A stretch of 64,000 bases of DNA from positions 62,001 to 126,000 of the forward strand of contig JAHBXR010000010.1 of NCBI GenBank assembly GCA_019636335.1, read 5' to 3'. Under the pieces are notes generated by a model, which saw only the letters and a list, made by a program, of their open reading frames with translations, did no database searches and was not told where the DNA came from. The translations under genes and the position numbers were made by a program. Below, one piece after another: positions 36,381-44,708 of the stretch; positions within the stretch are counted from its first letter, which is position 1, and each line of letters opens with the position of its first letter. This DNA is from Pirellulales bacterium (GTDB taxonomy: Bacteria > Planctomycetota > Planctomycetia > Pirellulales > JAEUIK01).

Positions 36381-38081
36381 ATGGCCCTTCCTGCCGCCGG
36401 GCAGCCCTGCGCGATCGTTCGCCCACGGCCCTTGCCTTGGCCCCCGCCGACGATGTCGATGTCGCAATCGCAAGCCAGCGCGAACGATCCCCCTTCACAT
36501 GCCGATCTGGCCGGTCGGCAGTTGGGCGACTATTGCCTGCTGCGGCGTCTCGGCCGCGGCGCGATGGCCGAGGTCTACCTGGCCGAACAGTCGTCCTTGC
36601 GCCGGCAGGTAGCGGTCAAGGTCTTGCGTCAGGAGCTGGCGACCGACGCCAATTACATCCTCCGCTTTCGCAACGAGGCTCAAGCCGCCGCGGCCCTGGT
36701 CCACGCCAACATCGTGCAGATTCACGAGGTCGGCTGTGTCGACGGCGTCCATTACATCGCGCAGGAATACGTCGCGGGGCAGAATCTCAACGAGTTGCTC
36801 GCGCGGCGCGGGCCCCCCAACGCCCGGCTGGCGATGAGCATCATGCGGCAAGTTGCCGCCGCGCTGGTCAAAGCCGCCGAGCAGGGGATCATCCATCGCG
36901 ATATCAAGCCCGAGAACATCATGCTCGCCCGGAGCGGCGAGGTGAAGGTGGCCGACTTCGGACTGGCGCGGATCGCCGGCGATGGCGCGAGCGTCCATCT
37001 CACACAGATCGGGGTGACGATGGGCACGCCCCTCTACATGAGTCCCGAGCAGGTCGAGGGACGCGCGCTCGACGCGCGGAGCGATATCTATTCGTTCGGC
37101 GTGACCTGTTATCACATGCTCTCGGGCGAGCCCCCGTTTCGCGGCGAGACGCCCCTGGCCGTGGCCGTGCAGCACCTGAAGACCGAGCCGCCGCGACTCG
37201 AAACGGCGCGTCCCGATCTTCCGCCGGCGCTGTGCCGCGTCGTCCATAAGATGCTCGCCAAGGAGCCGGGCGACCGCTACGCGACTCCGCGCGATTTGCT
37301 CCGCGAGTTGCGCGCCTTGCGGATCGAAGGGCTCGATGGCGATGGCGCGGAGCTGGCCGCCGACCTGGATGACGCCCGCGCCGACGCCATGGCCGCCATC
37401 GACGGGGCCGCCACGCAGCGCCTGGCGGCATTGATGCGCACGACACCAATCGCCACGCCGCCGTCGCGCTCCTGGGCCTTCGTGGCAATGGCGATCGTAC
37501 TGGGACTGTTCGCCGGGGCCGCGTTGGCCAGGTACACGCACCAGTCCCTCTTGGGGCAGGTCGATCCCAGCCGTTCGCACGTGCCCAAGCAAAAGAGCGC
37601 GCTGGCACAGTACCTGTACGCCAGCACGGCCAACACCGAAGAAGCCTGGCTGGCCGTCTCCGAGCATTGGCCGAACAGCCCGTTTTACACCCGGCTTGCC
37701 CAGCAACAGCTCGCGCGTTTGTATCTGCTCAAAGGAGACAACGACCGCGCCTACGAGCTGTTCGACAAGTTGGCCAACCTGGACGAAGTCGAGAAAAAGT
37801 TTCGCGCCTTCGGGCTGGCCGGCAAGTGCGTCATGCTCAGCTATCGCGGTGATCATGCGGGCTCGGCCGCCGTACTGGCCGAATTGATGCCGCTGCGCGA
37901 GCAACTCGACCAACTCGACATCCCCATGCGCCGGATGTTACAAGAGGCCATCGACAAGAATCGCCAGGCCATGTCGCGTCAGCAGGCAGAACAGTGGGAT
38001 GCCTGGCTGGCGCGACAAACCGAAGAAGAACTGAGCGGCGACGCTCCCCCGGAACTCCCCCCCAGCGAGCCGCGATCGTGA
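36381..38081 (+). CDS. Ser/Thr protein kinase with membrane helix and periplasmic TPR-like domain
   Basis: A 566-residue Hanks-type kinase. The kinase domain (~48-310) keeps the Gly loop LGRGAMAEVY, the ATP Lys in VAVKVLRQEL, HRDIKPENIM, the DFGLA of the activation segment and GTPLYMSPEQVEG. It is therefore expected to be active. After an acidic/Ala region comes one membrane helix (WAFVAMAIVLGLFAGAALA, ~372-390) followed by a C-terminal helical region with TPR-like pairs (RLAQQQLARLYLLKGDNDRA). That would place a sensor outside and the kinase inside. The first in-frame ATG is at 36381, but ATG 36453 (MSMSQSQ) is also plausible. The stop overlaps the next gene's GTG by 4 nt, so kinase and hydrolase are coupled. 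Confidence 0.9.
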   Translation: MALPAAGQPCAIVRPRPLPWPPPTMSMSQSQASANDPPSHADLAGRQLGDYCLLRRLGRGAMAEVYLAEQSSLRRQVAVKVLRQELATDANYILRFRNEAQAAAALVHANIVQIHEVGCVDGVHYIAQEYVAGQNLNELLARRGPPNARLAMSIMRQVAAALVKAAEQGIIHRDIKPENIMLARSGEVKVADFGLARIAGDGASVHLTQIGVTMGTPLYMSPEQVEGRALDARSDIYSFGVTCYHMLSGEPPFRGETPLAVAVQHLKTEPPRLETARPDLPPALCRVVHKMLAKEPGDRYATPRDLLRELRALRIEGLDGDGAELAADLDDARADAMAAIDGAATQRLAALMRTTPIATPPSRSWAFVAMAIVLGLFAGAALARYTHQSLLGQVDPSRSHVPKQKSALAQYLYASTANTEEAWLAVSEHWPNSPFYTRLAQQQLARLYLLKGDNDRAYELFDKLANLDEVEKKFRAFGLAGKCVMLSYRGDHAGSAAVLAELMPLREQLDQLDIPMRRMLQEAIDKNRQAMSRQQAEQWDAWLARQTEEELSGDAPPELPPSEPRS

Positions 38082-38965
38082 GCAACTGGCGCAAGTTGTA
38101 TCCCTTCGAGTCGCACGAACTGGCGATCGAAGGCGAACGATACCACTATCTCGATGAAGGCCACGGGCCAGCCCTGCTGCTGGTACACGGCAATCCAACC
38201 TGGTCGTTCTATTGGCGGCGATTGGTGCTGGCGCTGCGCGATCGCTACCGGGTGCTCGTGCCCGACCATATCGGCTGCGGATTGTCGTCGAAGCCACGCG
38301 ACTACGAGTATCGTTTGGCGCGCCATGTTTCGAACCTGCGGCGACTCGTCGAAAGCCTCGACTTGTCCGACGTCACGCTGATCGGACACGATTGGGGGGG
38401 GGCGATCGGCCTGGGCGCCGCCGTCGAGATGCCCGAGCGATTCGCCCGTTTGGTGCTGCTCAACACCGCCGGGTTCCGCAGCCAGCGAATTCCCCTTCGC
38501 ATTCGGCTCTGCCGCACGCCCGTCCTCGGCCGGCTCGCCGTGCAGGGGTTGAACGCTTTCGCGGGCTCGGCCCTATGGATGGCCACCGAGTATCCCCGCC
38601 GCATGTCAGCCGAGGTACGCGCCGGGCTGATCGCCCCCTACGACTCGTGGAACCACCGCCGGGCAACGTACGAATTCGTCCGCGACATTCCGCTTTCGCC
38701 CCGACACCCGAGCTACGCCAAACTAGCGGCAATCGAATCGGGCCTGGCCACGCTCGCCGATCGACCGACGCTGTTCGTGTGGGGCATGCGCGATTGGTGC
38801 TTCACGCCCCACTTTCTCGAGCGGTTTCTCGAGTTCTTTCCCTCGGCCGACGTGCGCCGCATCGAGCAGGCCGGACACTACGTGGTCGAAGACGCCCCGG
38901 ACGAAGTCATCGACGCGGTCGAAGATTTTCTGGTCCGACATCCGTTAGGCGTCGCCACCAGATGA
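38078..38965 (+). CDS. Alpha/beta hydrolase (haloalkane dehalogenase/epoxide hydrolase-like)
   Basis: A 295-residue alpha/beta hydrolase. The GTG at 38078 overlaps the kinase stop (GTGA), indicating coupled translation. The oxyanion segment LLLVHGNPTWSFYWRR (~28-43) and the nucleophile elbow IGHDWGGAIGLG (~104-115) with an Asp nucleophile are as in haloalkane dehalogenases and epoxide hydrolases. The acid lies near the VWGMRDWCF stretch, and the base His is in EQAGHYVVEDAPDE (~268-281). Asn in HGNP and Trp after the nucleophile are the halide-binding pair of dehalogenases, but the cap sequence is not diagnostic. Membership of a kinase-CitG-PTPS operon gives no direct clue to the substrate. 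The citG-like ATG overlaps the stop. Confidence 0.88.
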   Translation: MSNWRKLYPFESHELAIEGERYHYLDEGHGPALLLVHGNPTWSFYWRRLVLALRDRYRVLVPDHIGCGLSSKPRDYEYRLARHVSNLRRLVESLDLSDVTLIGHDWGGAIGLGAAVEMPERFARLVLLNTAGFRSQRIPLRIRLCRTPVLGRLAVQGLNAFAGSALWMATEYPRRMSAEVRAGLIAPYDSWNHRRATYEFVRDIPLSPRHPSYAKLAAIESGLATLADRPTLFVWGMRDWCFTPHFLERFLEFFPSADVRRIEQAGHYVVEDAPDEVIDAVEDFLVRHPLGVATR

Positions 38966-39843
38966 GCGCTTCACCGGGCCACGTGCAGCTCGCGCTCGGG
39001 CAATGCGCCACCATGGCCTGCTTGCTCGAGGCCACGGCACGCAAGCCGGGCAATGTCCATCGTGACGCCGATTTCGAGGATGTCTCCTACACCGATTTTC
39101 TCGCTACCGCCGCGGCGATTGGGCCCGCCATCGAACGCGCCGCGCCAGGCGGGCGGGTGGGACAAGCCGTGCTCGAAGCCGTCCGCGCGATGCGATCGGT
39201 GGCCGACTCGAACACCTACCTGGGCACCATCCTCCTGCTGGCCCCCTTGGCCGTCGTGCCGCGCGAGCAGTCGATCGCCGCCAACGTCGAACGCGTGCTC
39301 GCCACCATGACCGCCGACGATGCCCGCGACGTGTACGAGGCCATAGGGATGGCGGCGGCGGGGGGCCTGGGCAGGGTCGACGAGGCGGACGTACGCGGAC
39401 CAGCGCCAGACGATCTGCTGGCGGCGATGCGTTTGGCCGAAAACCGCGACTCGGTGGCGCGGCAGTACACGCACGGCTTCTCCGACGTGCTCGTCCGTGT
39501 CCTCCCCTGGTTGGCCGAGGGGGTCGCGTCGGGCTGGCCGCTCGAAGAGACGATCATCCACGCCCACGTGCGGTTGATGGCGGCACTACCCGACAGTCTG
39601 ATCGCGCGCAAGTGCGGCAGCCAGGTGTCTCAAGAAGCCGCCGATCGCGCCGCGCGCGTGCTCGTCTGCGGGGCCCCCTCGAGCGCCCCCTATCGCGCGG
39701 CCTTGGGCGATCTCGACTTCTGGCTCCGTAGCGACGATCATCGCCGCAATCCCGGCACCACGGCCGACCTGATCGCCGCCGGTTTGTTCGTCGCCCTACG
39801 CGATGGCATAATCAAGCCACCGTTCCGGTTTTATCGACGTTGA
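38962..39843 (+). CDS. CitG-like triphosphoribosyl-dephospho-CoA synthase family protein
   Basis: A 293-residue member of the CitG/MdcB family. In citrate lyase and malonate decarboxylase systems it makes the prosthetic-group precursor from ATP and dephospho-CoA. This copy has the archaeal-type N-terminal pattern EATARKPGNVHRDADFEDVS (~24-43). VADSNTYLGTILLLAPLA (~81-98) and HAHVRLMAALPDSLIARKCG (~206-225) follow. No citrate lyase or malonate decarboxylase subunits are present in the window. Homologs of this subtype occur near tetrahydromethanopterin/C1 genes in methanogens and methylotrophs. The neighbouring PTPS gene supports a pterin-related cofactor role, which I offer as hypothesis. The ATG overlaps the hydrolase stop (ATGA). 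Confidence 0.82.
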   Translation: MSASPGHVQLALGQCATMACLLEATARKPGNVHRDADFEDVSYTDFLATAAAIGPAIERAAPGGRVGQAVLEAVRAMRSVADSNTYLGTILLLAPLAVVPREQSIAANVERVLATMTADDARDVYEAIGMAAAGGLGRVDEADVRGPAPDDLLAAMRLAENRDSVARQYTHGFSDVLVRVLPWLAEGVASGWPLEETIIHAHVRLMAALPDSLIARKCGSQVSQEAADRAARVLVCGAPSSAPYRAALGDLDFWLRSDDHRRNPGTTADLIAAGLFVALRDGIIKPPFRFYRR

Positions 39844-39864
39844 GCGCCCCACGAGATTCGCGCG

Positions 39865-40359
39865 GTGACCGAAAGCTATTGCGTTCGCATCACGAAGGAC
39901 TACCTGGTCTTCAGCGCTGGGCATTTCATTACCTTTGCCGGCGACATGTGCGAACGATTGCACGGGCACAACTACCGCGTCTCGGCCGAGGTCCACGGCC
40001 CGCTCGACGAAAACCATTACGTCGTCGATTTCATTCTGCTGCGCGACTTGTTGCAGGAAATCGTCCTCGAACTCGATCACTACATGCTATTGCCCACCCA
40101 GCATCGCACGATCCGGGTCCAGGCAGACGAGCGTCGCGTCCGCGTGACGCACGCCGATCGCGAGTGGATCTTTCCACGGGGCGATTGCGTGCTGCTCGAC
40201 GTGCCGAACACGACGGCCGAAATGCTCGCCCGGCACATCGGGCGCCGACTGCTCGACGAGCTCGCGCGGAAGGGGATCGCGCGTCCCACCGTGACGCGCA
40301 TCGAAGTGGATGAATGCGAGGGACAATCGGCCGTGTGCGAGTTTCGCGACGACCGCTGA
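39865..40359 (+). CDS. 6-pyruvoyl-tetrahydropterin synthase/QueD family
   Basis: A 164-residue T-fold enzyme of the PTPS/QueD family, which converts dihydroneopterin triphosphate to a pyruvoyl- or carboxy-tetrahydropterin. The zinc ligands are His in FSAGHFITF (~20) and the pair in CERLHGHNY (~29-37). Cys29 is in the catalytic position. The Glu before the C-terminus, in TRIEVDECEGQSA (~145-157), is the substrate-binding Glu. The start is a GTG at 39865, 21 bp after the CitG-like gene. QueD gives queuosine precursors; other relatives feed pterin cofactors. With no other queuosine genes nearby, either role is open. Confidence 0.85.
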   Translation: MTESYCVRITKDYLVFSAGHFITFAGDMCERLHGHNYRVSAEVHGPLDENHYVVDFILLRDLLQEIVLELDHYMLLPTQHRTIRVQADERRVRVTHADREWIFPRGDCVLLDVPNTTAEMLARHIGRRLLDELARKGIARPTVTRIEVDECEGQSAVCEFRDDR

Positions 40360-40406
40360 GGTTCGCCCCTGCCGTACGGCAGTTGTTTATTGGATTGGAA
40401 CGAACG

Positions 40407-41963
40407 ATGTCCTCGCACGCGGATCCCGACAGCTACGACGAGATCCCGTACGACAGCAAGCCGTTTCGCGCCATGTCGCCCGACAATCTCGCGGCGGTTG
40501 CCGCGCTGCACGGGCTCGACCCTCCCGAGGTCCGCACGTGTCGCGTGCTCGAGCTTGGCTGTGCCAGTGGTGGCAATCTGCTGCCGCTGGCCGCGGCTTT
40601 TCCCGACGCGCGCTTCGTGGGCCTCGACTTGTCCGCCCGGCAGATCGAAATGGGGCAGGCCACGCTCGGCGCGGCGGGGCTGGCGAATGTCGAACTGCGC
40701 GCGGCGAGCATTCTCGATCTCAACGCGACGCTGGGTTCGTTCGACTACATCGTCGCGCACGGCGTCTACTCCTGGGTCCCCCCCGCCGTGCAGCAGAAGA
40801 TGTTCGAGCTGTGCCGCACGTTGCTCGCGCCGCAAGGGGTGGCGTGCCTCAGCTACAACACCTACCCAGGGTGGCACTTTCGCGGCATCATTCGCGACCT
40901 GGCCCGGTACCATACGCGGCGCATCACGGAACCGCGGCGGCGCCTGGACGAGGCCCGCGCGTTCCTCGACTTCTTTGCCCGCTCGATGCCCGATCCCAGC
41001 ACCCCTTTTGCCCAGATGGTCGAGGGAGAGATCGACCTCCTGCGCGAGGCTCACGACGCCTACGTCTTTCACGAGCACCTCGAGACCTTCAACGAGCCGC
41101 TCTATTTCCACGAGTTCGCGGGCCGCGCGGCAGAGCATCGCCTGCGTTACGTGGCCGAAGCGCGTTTCGACGAACGAGTCGACGATCTGCCCGAAGAAGT
41201 CCGCGCCACGCTCGCCCAGCTTTCCGCGGACGTGATCGAGCTGGAGCAGTACGTCGATTTTCTCTTGCGGCGTACTTTTCGCGAAACGGTGCTCGCCCAC
41301 GCGGCGGTCCCGGTTCGCCATCCGGCCGATCCCGAGCGCTGTGCGAAGCTGCACTTTTCGGCGCTCGTACGTGCGTCCCACGTCCCCGTCGAGGCCGCCT
41401 CGACCGGCATCGCCGAGTTCGTACTGGCCGAAGGAGTCACCCTCTCGACGAACGACCCGTTGGCCAAGGCGGCCTTGATCGCGCTCGTGGCCGCCGCGCC
41501 TTGCTCGCTCTCGTTCGAGGCCCTCGGCGCCCAGGTGGTCGACCAACTGGGCGAGGTCGAGCAACTCTCCCCTCGACTGGGCGAGTTGCTCTTACGCTGC
41601 ATCCGCGCCAAGGCGGTCATGTTCCATGGCACACCTTTCGAGTGTGCGTCCCGCGCGAGCGATCGCCCCCGTGCGTCGGCCCTGGCGCGGCATCAAGCGG
41701 CGCATGGCGAGCGGATCGTCACGCTCCATCATATGTCGGCCGATCTGCCCCCTTTCGATCGAGCGCTGGTCGCGCTGCTCGACGGTTCGCGCGAACGGAG
41801 CACGCTTGCCCGGGCATTGGTCCACCAGATCGAACGTGGCGAGTTGCAATTGCAGGTCGGCGGCCAGCCACTCGAGGCTCGCGACGCCATCGAGCGGATC
41901 GTGGCAGAAGCGCTCGAGCCGGCCCTTGCGGGCCTCGCCCAGCGGGCCCTCTTGCTGGCGTAG
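40407..41963 (+). CDS. Methyltransferase with C-terminal regulatory domain (MethyTransf_Reg)
   Basis: A 518-residue protein with a SAM methyltransferase domain and a long C-terminal extension. The ATG at 40407 (MSSHADPDSYDEIPYDSKPF) has the N-terminal signature YDEIPYxSxPF of this family. Motif I is RVLELGCASGGNLLPLAAAF (~46-65); FVGLDLSARQI binds the ribose. FDYIVAHGVYSWVPPAVQ (~114-131) is the active-site loop. Residues ~200-340 are the regulatory domain (MethyTransf_Reg), with the FHEHLETFNEPLYFHEF motif (~232-248). A C-terminal winged-helix-like region resembles PKMT C-terminal domains. The substrate may be a protein Lys as in rickettsial PKMT relatives, but this is inference. A hairpin at 41952-41972 overlaps the stop. 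Confidence 0.85.
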   Translation: MSSHADPDSYDEIPYDSKPFRAMSPDNLAAVAALHGLDPPEVRTCRVLELGCASGGNLLPLAAAFPDARFVGLDLSARQIEMGQATLGAAGLANVELRAASILDLNATLGSFDYIVAHGVYSWVPPAVQQKMFELCRTLLAPQGVACLSYNTYPGWHFRGIIRDLARYHTRRITEPRRRLDEARAFLDFFARSMPDPSTPFAQMVEGEIDLLREAHDAYVFHEHLETFNEPLYFHEFAGRAAEHRLRYVAEARFDERVDDLPEEVRATLAQLSADVIELEQYVDFLLRRTFRETVLAHAAVPVRHPADPERCAKLHFSALVRASHVPVEAASTGIAEFVLAEGVTLSTNDPLAKAALIALVAAAPCSLSFEALGAQVVDQLGEVEQLSPRLGELLLRCIRAKAVMFHGTPFECASRASDRPRASALARHQAAHGERIVTLHHMSADLPPFDRALVALLDGSRERSTLARALVHQIERGELQLQVGGQPLEARDAIERIVAEALEPALAGLAQRALLLA

Positions 41964-41972
41964 CGCCAGCAA
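41952..41972 (+). other. Hairpin enclosing the methyltransferase stop codon
   Basis: TTGCTGGCG (41952-41960) is perfectly complementary to CGCCAGCAA (41964-41972). The 3-nt loop is exactly the TAG stop codon. No U-tract follows, so it is not a standard terminator. A similar hairpin sits on the stop codon at 46479-46481. Confidence 0.5.
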
Positions 41973-42036
41973 AGGGGCGATAATGCCCGGCAACGAGTAA
42001 TACCCACACTTCAAGTTCTCGGGCGGGAGACGAACC

Positions 42037-42483
42037 ATGCCTGCGTACGTCGTGTTCTTGGCGCTGTCCTTGCGTGTGCTCGCCGCCGAAGTACCCACTG
42101 AAAAAGAGTTGGCCGCCGAGTTGGAATTGCTGCAAGGAACCTGGAAGATCGAATCGGTCGAGGTCGACGGCCGGCAACTCGACGTCGCGGCGTTCAAGGA
42201 CATCACTCGAGTCGTCGAGGGGCACGACATCACCTGGAAGAACAAAGACCAGGTAATCGCCCGCACCCGGATCACCTTCGATCCGACCAGGCAGCCGAAG
42301 ACGATGGACAGCACGTTCACCGAGGGGGACAACGCCGACAAGACGATGCTCGGCATCTACGAGATCGACGGTGACGAGTTCCGCATCTGCTCGGCCCCGT
42401 TCGACCGACTGCGTCCGACGGAGTTCGCCAGCCCGCCGGGCAGCGGCGTGCTGATCTTCAAGGCCAAGCGGGTCGCGCCGTAG
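42037..42483 (+). CDS. Secreted TIGR03067-domain protein
   Basis: A 148-residue exported protein with a short signal peptide (AYVVFLALSLRVLAA). The mature part matches the planctomycete TIGR03067 family. It has AELELLQGTWKIESVEVDG (~28-46), then DITWKNKDQVIARTRITFDP (~70-89), and the lipocalin-like pattern TMLGIYEIDGDEFRICSAP (~103-121) ending SGVLIFKAKRV. The fold is thought to be an eight-stranded, lipocalin-like barrel, but no ligand or enzyme role is known. Many paralogs occur in Planctomycetes genomes. The gene is 73 bp after the methyltransferase and could be a separate unit. Confidence 0.88.
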   Translation: MPAYVVFLALSLRVLAAEVPTEKELAAELELLQGTWKIESVEVDGRQLDVAAFKDITRVVEGHDITWKNKDQVIARTRITFDPTRQPKTMDSTFTEGDNADKTMLGIYEIDGDEFRICSAPFDRLRPTEFASPPGSGVLIFKAKRVAP

Positions 42484-42524
42484 GCACGCGAGCACGATTC
42501 TCCTTCTGACTGTTGAGGGCTGCC

Positions 42525-42848
42525 TTGTCCGACAACCCTTACCAAGCCCCCGCGACACAGGAGCCATCCGAACGACGTACAGTCGTCGAGCGTCGTGGCG
42601 AACAGTCGTTCAACAGCCGGTGGGACACCTTCGTTTGGACCTTCCTGTGCTTTGCGACCGGGACCAAAATCATGCACGTGATCTTATGGCGGGCCGGTCT
42701 GGATGACCGCGTGCAGTCCGGAATGTTGTACGGCGGCCTCCCCTTGGCGATCGTCGGATTTTTCGTCGTCGAACGGCGCCGCCGCGCGCGAACCGCCGCC
42801 CCGACCGAGGCCTCTCCCCTTCCAGAAGAGGGTCCCGCGCGCGATTGA
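42525..42848 (+). CDS. Small membrane protein with N-terminal NPYQAP motif
   Basis: A 107-residue protein. The TTG at 42525 (reads MSDNPYQAP) is preferred over the TTG four codons earlier, because many planctomycete membrane proteins begin with the NPYxxP motif right after the initiator. Two hydrophobic segments (~37-55, FVWTFLCFATGTKIMHVIL; ~66-82, GGLPLAIVGFFVV) are separated by a short loop and followed by an RRRRAR positive patch. No family is recognised. The motif may be a planctomycete-specific N-terminal signal, but its function is unknown. The gene ends 41 bp before tRNA-His. Confidence 0.6.
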   Translation: MSDNPYQAPATQEPSERRTVVERRGEQSFNSRWDTFVWTFLCFATGTKIMHVILWRAGLDDRVQSGMLYGGLPLAIVGFFVVERRRRARTAAPTEASPLPEEGPARD

Positions 42849-42889
42849 CCCTCCCGAGCCGGGTGCCTATATTCGGCTCTTGCTCACGC

Positions 42890-42964
42890 GGTGGCTGTAG
42901 CTCAGTTGGTTAGAGCGCCAGATTGTGGATCTGGAGGCCGTGGGTTCGAGCCCCATCAGCCACC
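42890..42964 (+). tRNA. tRNA-His(GUG)
   Basis: The acceptor stem GTGGCTG (42891-42897) pairs with CAGCCAC. G at 42890 is the extra -1 guanosine of tRNA-His, matched by discriminator C at 42964. The anticodon stem CCAGA/TCTGG encloses TTGTGGA, anticodon GTG. CCA is not encoded. A terminator follows at 42981-43002. Confidence 0.97.
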
Positions 42965-42980
42965 CTCTTGTTCATTCCAG

Positions 42981-43002
42981 GCCGCGGATCTCGCGGCTTT
43001 TT
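42981..43002 (+). terminator. Rho-independent terminator after tRNA-His
   Basis: Stem GCCGCG/CGCGGC (42981-42986, 42992-42997) with a GATCT loop, followed by five T residues (42998-43002). It lies 17 bp after the tRNA, so it ends the tRNA-His transcript and isolates the next operon. Confidence 0.8.
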
Positions 43003-43184
43003 CATGCGCCAGGGCTCCACCTGGCCAACGCTGTCCGCGCAGCTTACCAAATCGACGTAAGCCATTGCCTGACGCGATGATTCGTATTCCGCCTGCGGCG
43101 GCCGGTCACTAGAATCCGCCCCCTCGCGCCAGGGCTGGTCGCCCCGACCGGCGCGTTCCCTTCGCTTTGCATTGAGGACGCTGC

Positions 43185-44678
43185 ATGTCCCTTTCGGTGA
43201 CGCCCACGGGCCCCACATCGGCTGAAGATTCTAACACGCCCTCTGCCGGAGGCCCCTTTCGCAAGCTCTCCGTGTTAATGCCCATCTACAACGAGCGCTG
43301 GACCTTGGCCGAAATCGTTCGCCGAGTGCTGGCCTCGCCGGTCGACCTGGAGATCGAGTTGGTCGCCGTCGACGATTGCTCGAGCGACGGCTCCTGGGAG
43401 CTCTTGCAGCAGTTGGCCACGGCCGATGCCCGCATCCGCCCCTTCCGCCATGCCGTGAATCTCGGCAAGGGGGGTGCGATCCGCACCGCCATGGATCACA
43501 TGACCGGCGACCTGGCGCTGGTGCAGGACGCCGATCTCGAATATGACCCCTGCGATTATCCCCAACTGCTCGAGCCGCTGACCGCCGGACTGGCCGACGC
43601 GGTGTTCGGGTCGCGTTACCTCGGCACGCCACGCTCGGCCAACCACCTGTGGCACACCCTGGTCAACCGCTTCCTGACGGTCACGTCGAACCTGTTCACC
43701 GGTTTGAACCTGACCGACATGGAAACCTGCTACAAGCTGGTCCGCACCGACATTCTGCGTCGGTTGAAGATCCAGGCGAAAACCTTCACGTTCGAGCCGG
43801 AGCTCACGAGCCGCCTGGCCCAATGGGGCGCGCGCATCTACGAAGTCCCCGTGCGGTACGAAGGTCGGAGCCTGCTCGAGGGGAAGAAGATCCGCCCGAT
43901 CGACGGCGTGAAGGCCCTGTGGGAAATCTTCCGCTCCGCCATGCTCGATCCGCAGTTCACGAGCGATCTCACCCATTACGAGCTCACCGCGCGCCAGAAC
44001 GCACGAGCCGAACAGAAGGCCCTGGCCGCCGAGGTGGCGCCACACGTGGGTCGTCGCGTGCTCGACGTTTCGGCGGGACAGAGCTCGCTCGGCACGCGCA
44101 TGCTCTCGCGCGATCACGTCGTGCTGGCCGACTCGCGGGGCGAGTATGTCGAGAGTCTCCGCCGTCGCTTCGCCGTGCGCGAAAACACGTCGATCGAGCA
44201 GGCCGACCTGTTCCACGACGCCGACCTGGCCCGCTGGCAGCAGGGTCGCTTCGATACGGTGCTCTGCGGCGACCTGCTCGAACGCGTCGATGACGATCGT
44301 GCGGCGCTCGCACGGCTGGCGACGATCCTCCCCGAGCACGGGCACCTGGTTGTCACGGCGCTCGGCGGCCCGCTGACTGCCGCCGATCAAGCCCTTGGCC
44401 GCCGGCGTCGCTACACCCTGGCCGAGTTGTCTGCCCGGGTCGAAGAAGCCGGCTTCGAAGTCGTGCAGACGCACGAGTCGGGAAAACTCTCGGCACTGCT
44501 CACCCGCGCGCTTGGAATCTTCAGCGAGCCCGGGGTTCCCAGCCCGCGACAAGTCGCCTGGAACGACCGGCTGCTGCCGCTGACGCGCTGGACCGATCGC
44601 GTGCTGCCAAGCGCAGGCTCGCGACTGACGGTCGTCGGGCGCCGGCGGGCAACCACAGCGCTCAGGCGCGCGGCCTAA
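43185..44678 (+). CDS. GT2 glycosyltransferase fused to a SAM methyltransferase
   Basis: A 497-residue bifunctional protein. Residues ~25-270 are a GT2 (dolichol-phosphate-mannose-synthase-like) glycosyltransferase. It begins KLSVLMPIYNERWTLAEIV and has the substrate Asp ELVAVDDCSSDGS, the DXD motif LVQDADLEYDP (~120) and DMETCYKLVRTDIL. Residues ~285-480 are a methyltransferase-like domain. Its motif I is altered to RRVLDVSAGQSSLGTRML in place of the usual VLDxGxGxG. FDTVLCGDLLERVDDDRAALARL follows (split: FDTVLCGDLLER and VDDDRAALARL). The SAM loop variant may still bind. The protein is cytoplasmic with no helices. The next gene is a membrane sugar transferase, so the pair likely makes and then uses a polyprenyl-phosphate sugar. 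Confidence 0.85.
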   Translation: MSLSVTPTGPTSAEDSNTPSAGGPFRKLSVLMPIYNERWTLAEIVRRVLASPVDLEIELVAVDDCSSDGSWELLQQLATADARIRPFRHAVNLGKGGAIRTAMDHMTGDLALVQDADLEYDPCDYPQLLEPLTAGLADAVFGSRYLGTPRSANHLWHTLVNRFLTVTSNLFTGLNLTDMETCYKLVRTDILRRLKIQAKTFTFEPELTSRLAQWGARIYEVPVRYEGRSLLEGKKIRPIDGVKALWEIFRSAMLDPQFTSDLTHYELTARQNARAEQKALAAEVAPHVGRRVLDVSAGQSSLGTRMLSRDHVVLADSRGEYVESLRRRFAVRENTSIEQADLFHDADLARWQQGRFDTVLCGDLLERVDDDRAALARLATILPEHGHLVVTALGGPLTAADQALGRRRRYTLAELSARVEEAGFEVVQTHESGKLSALLTRALGIFSEPGVPSPRQVAWNDRLLPLTRWTDRVLPSAGSRLTVVGRRRATTALRRAA

Positions 44679-44708
44679 ACAACCCACTCATCGCACACGG
44701 AACGTGCC

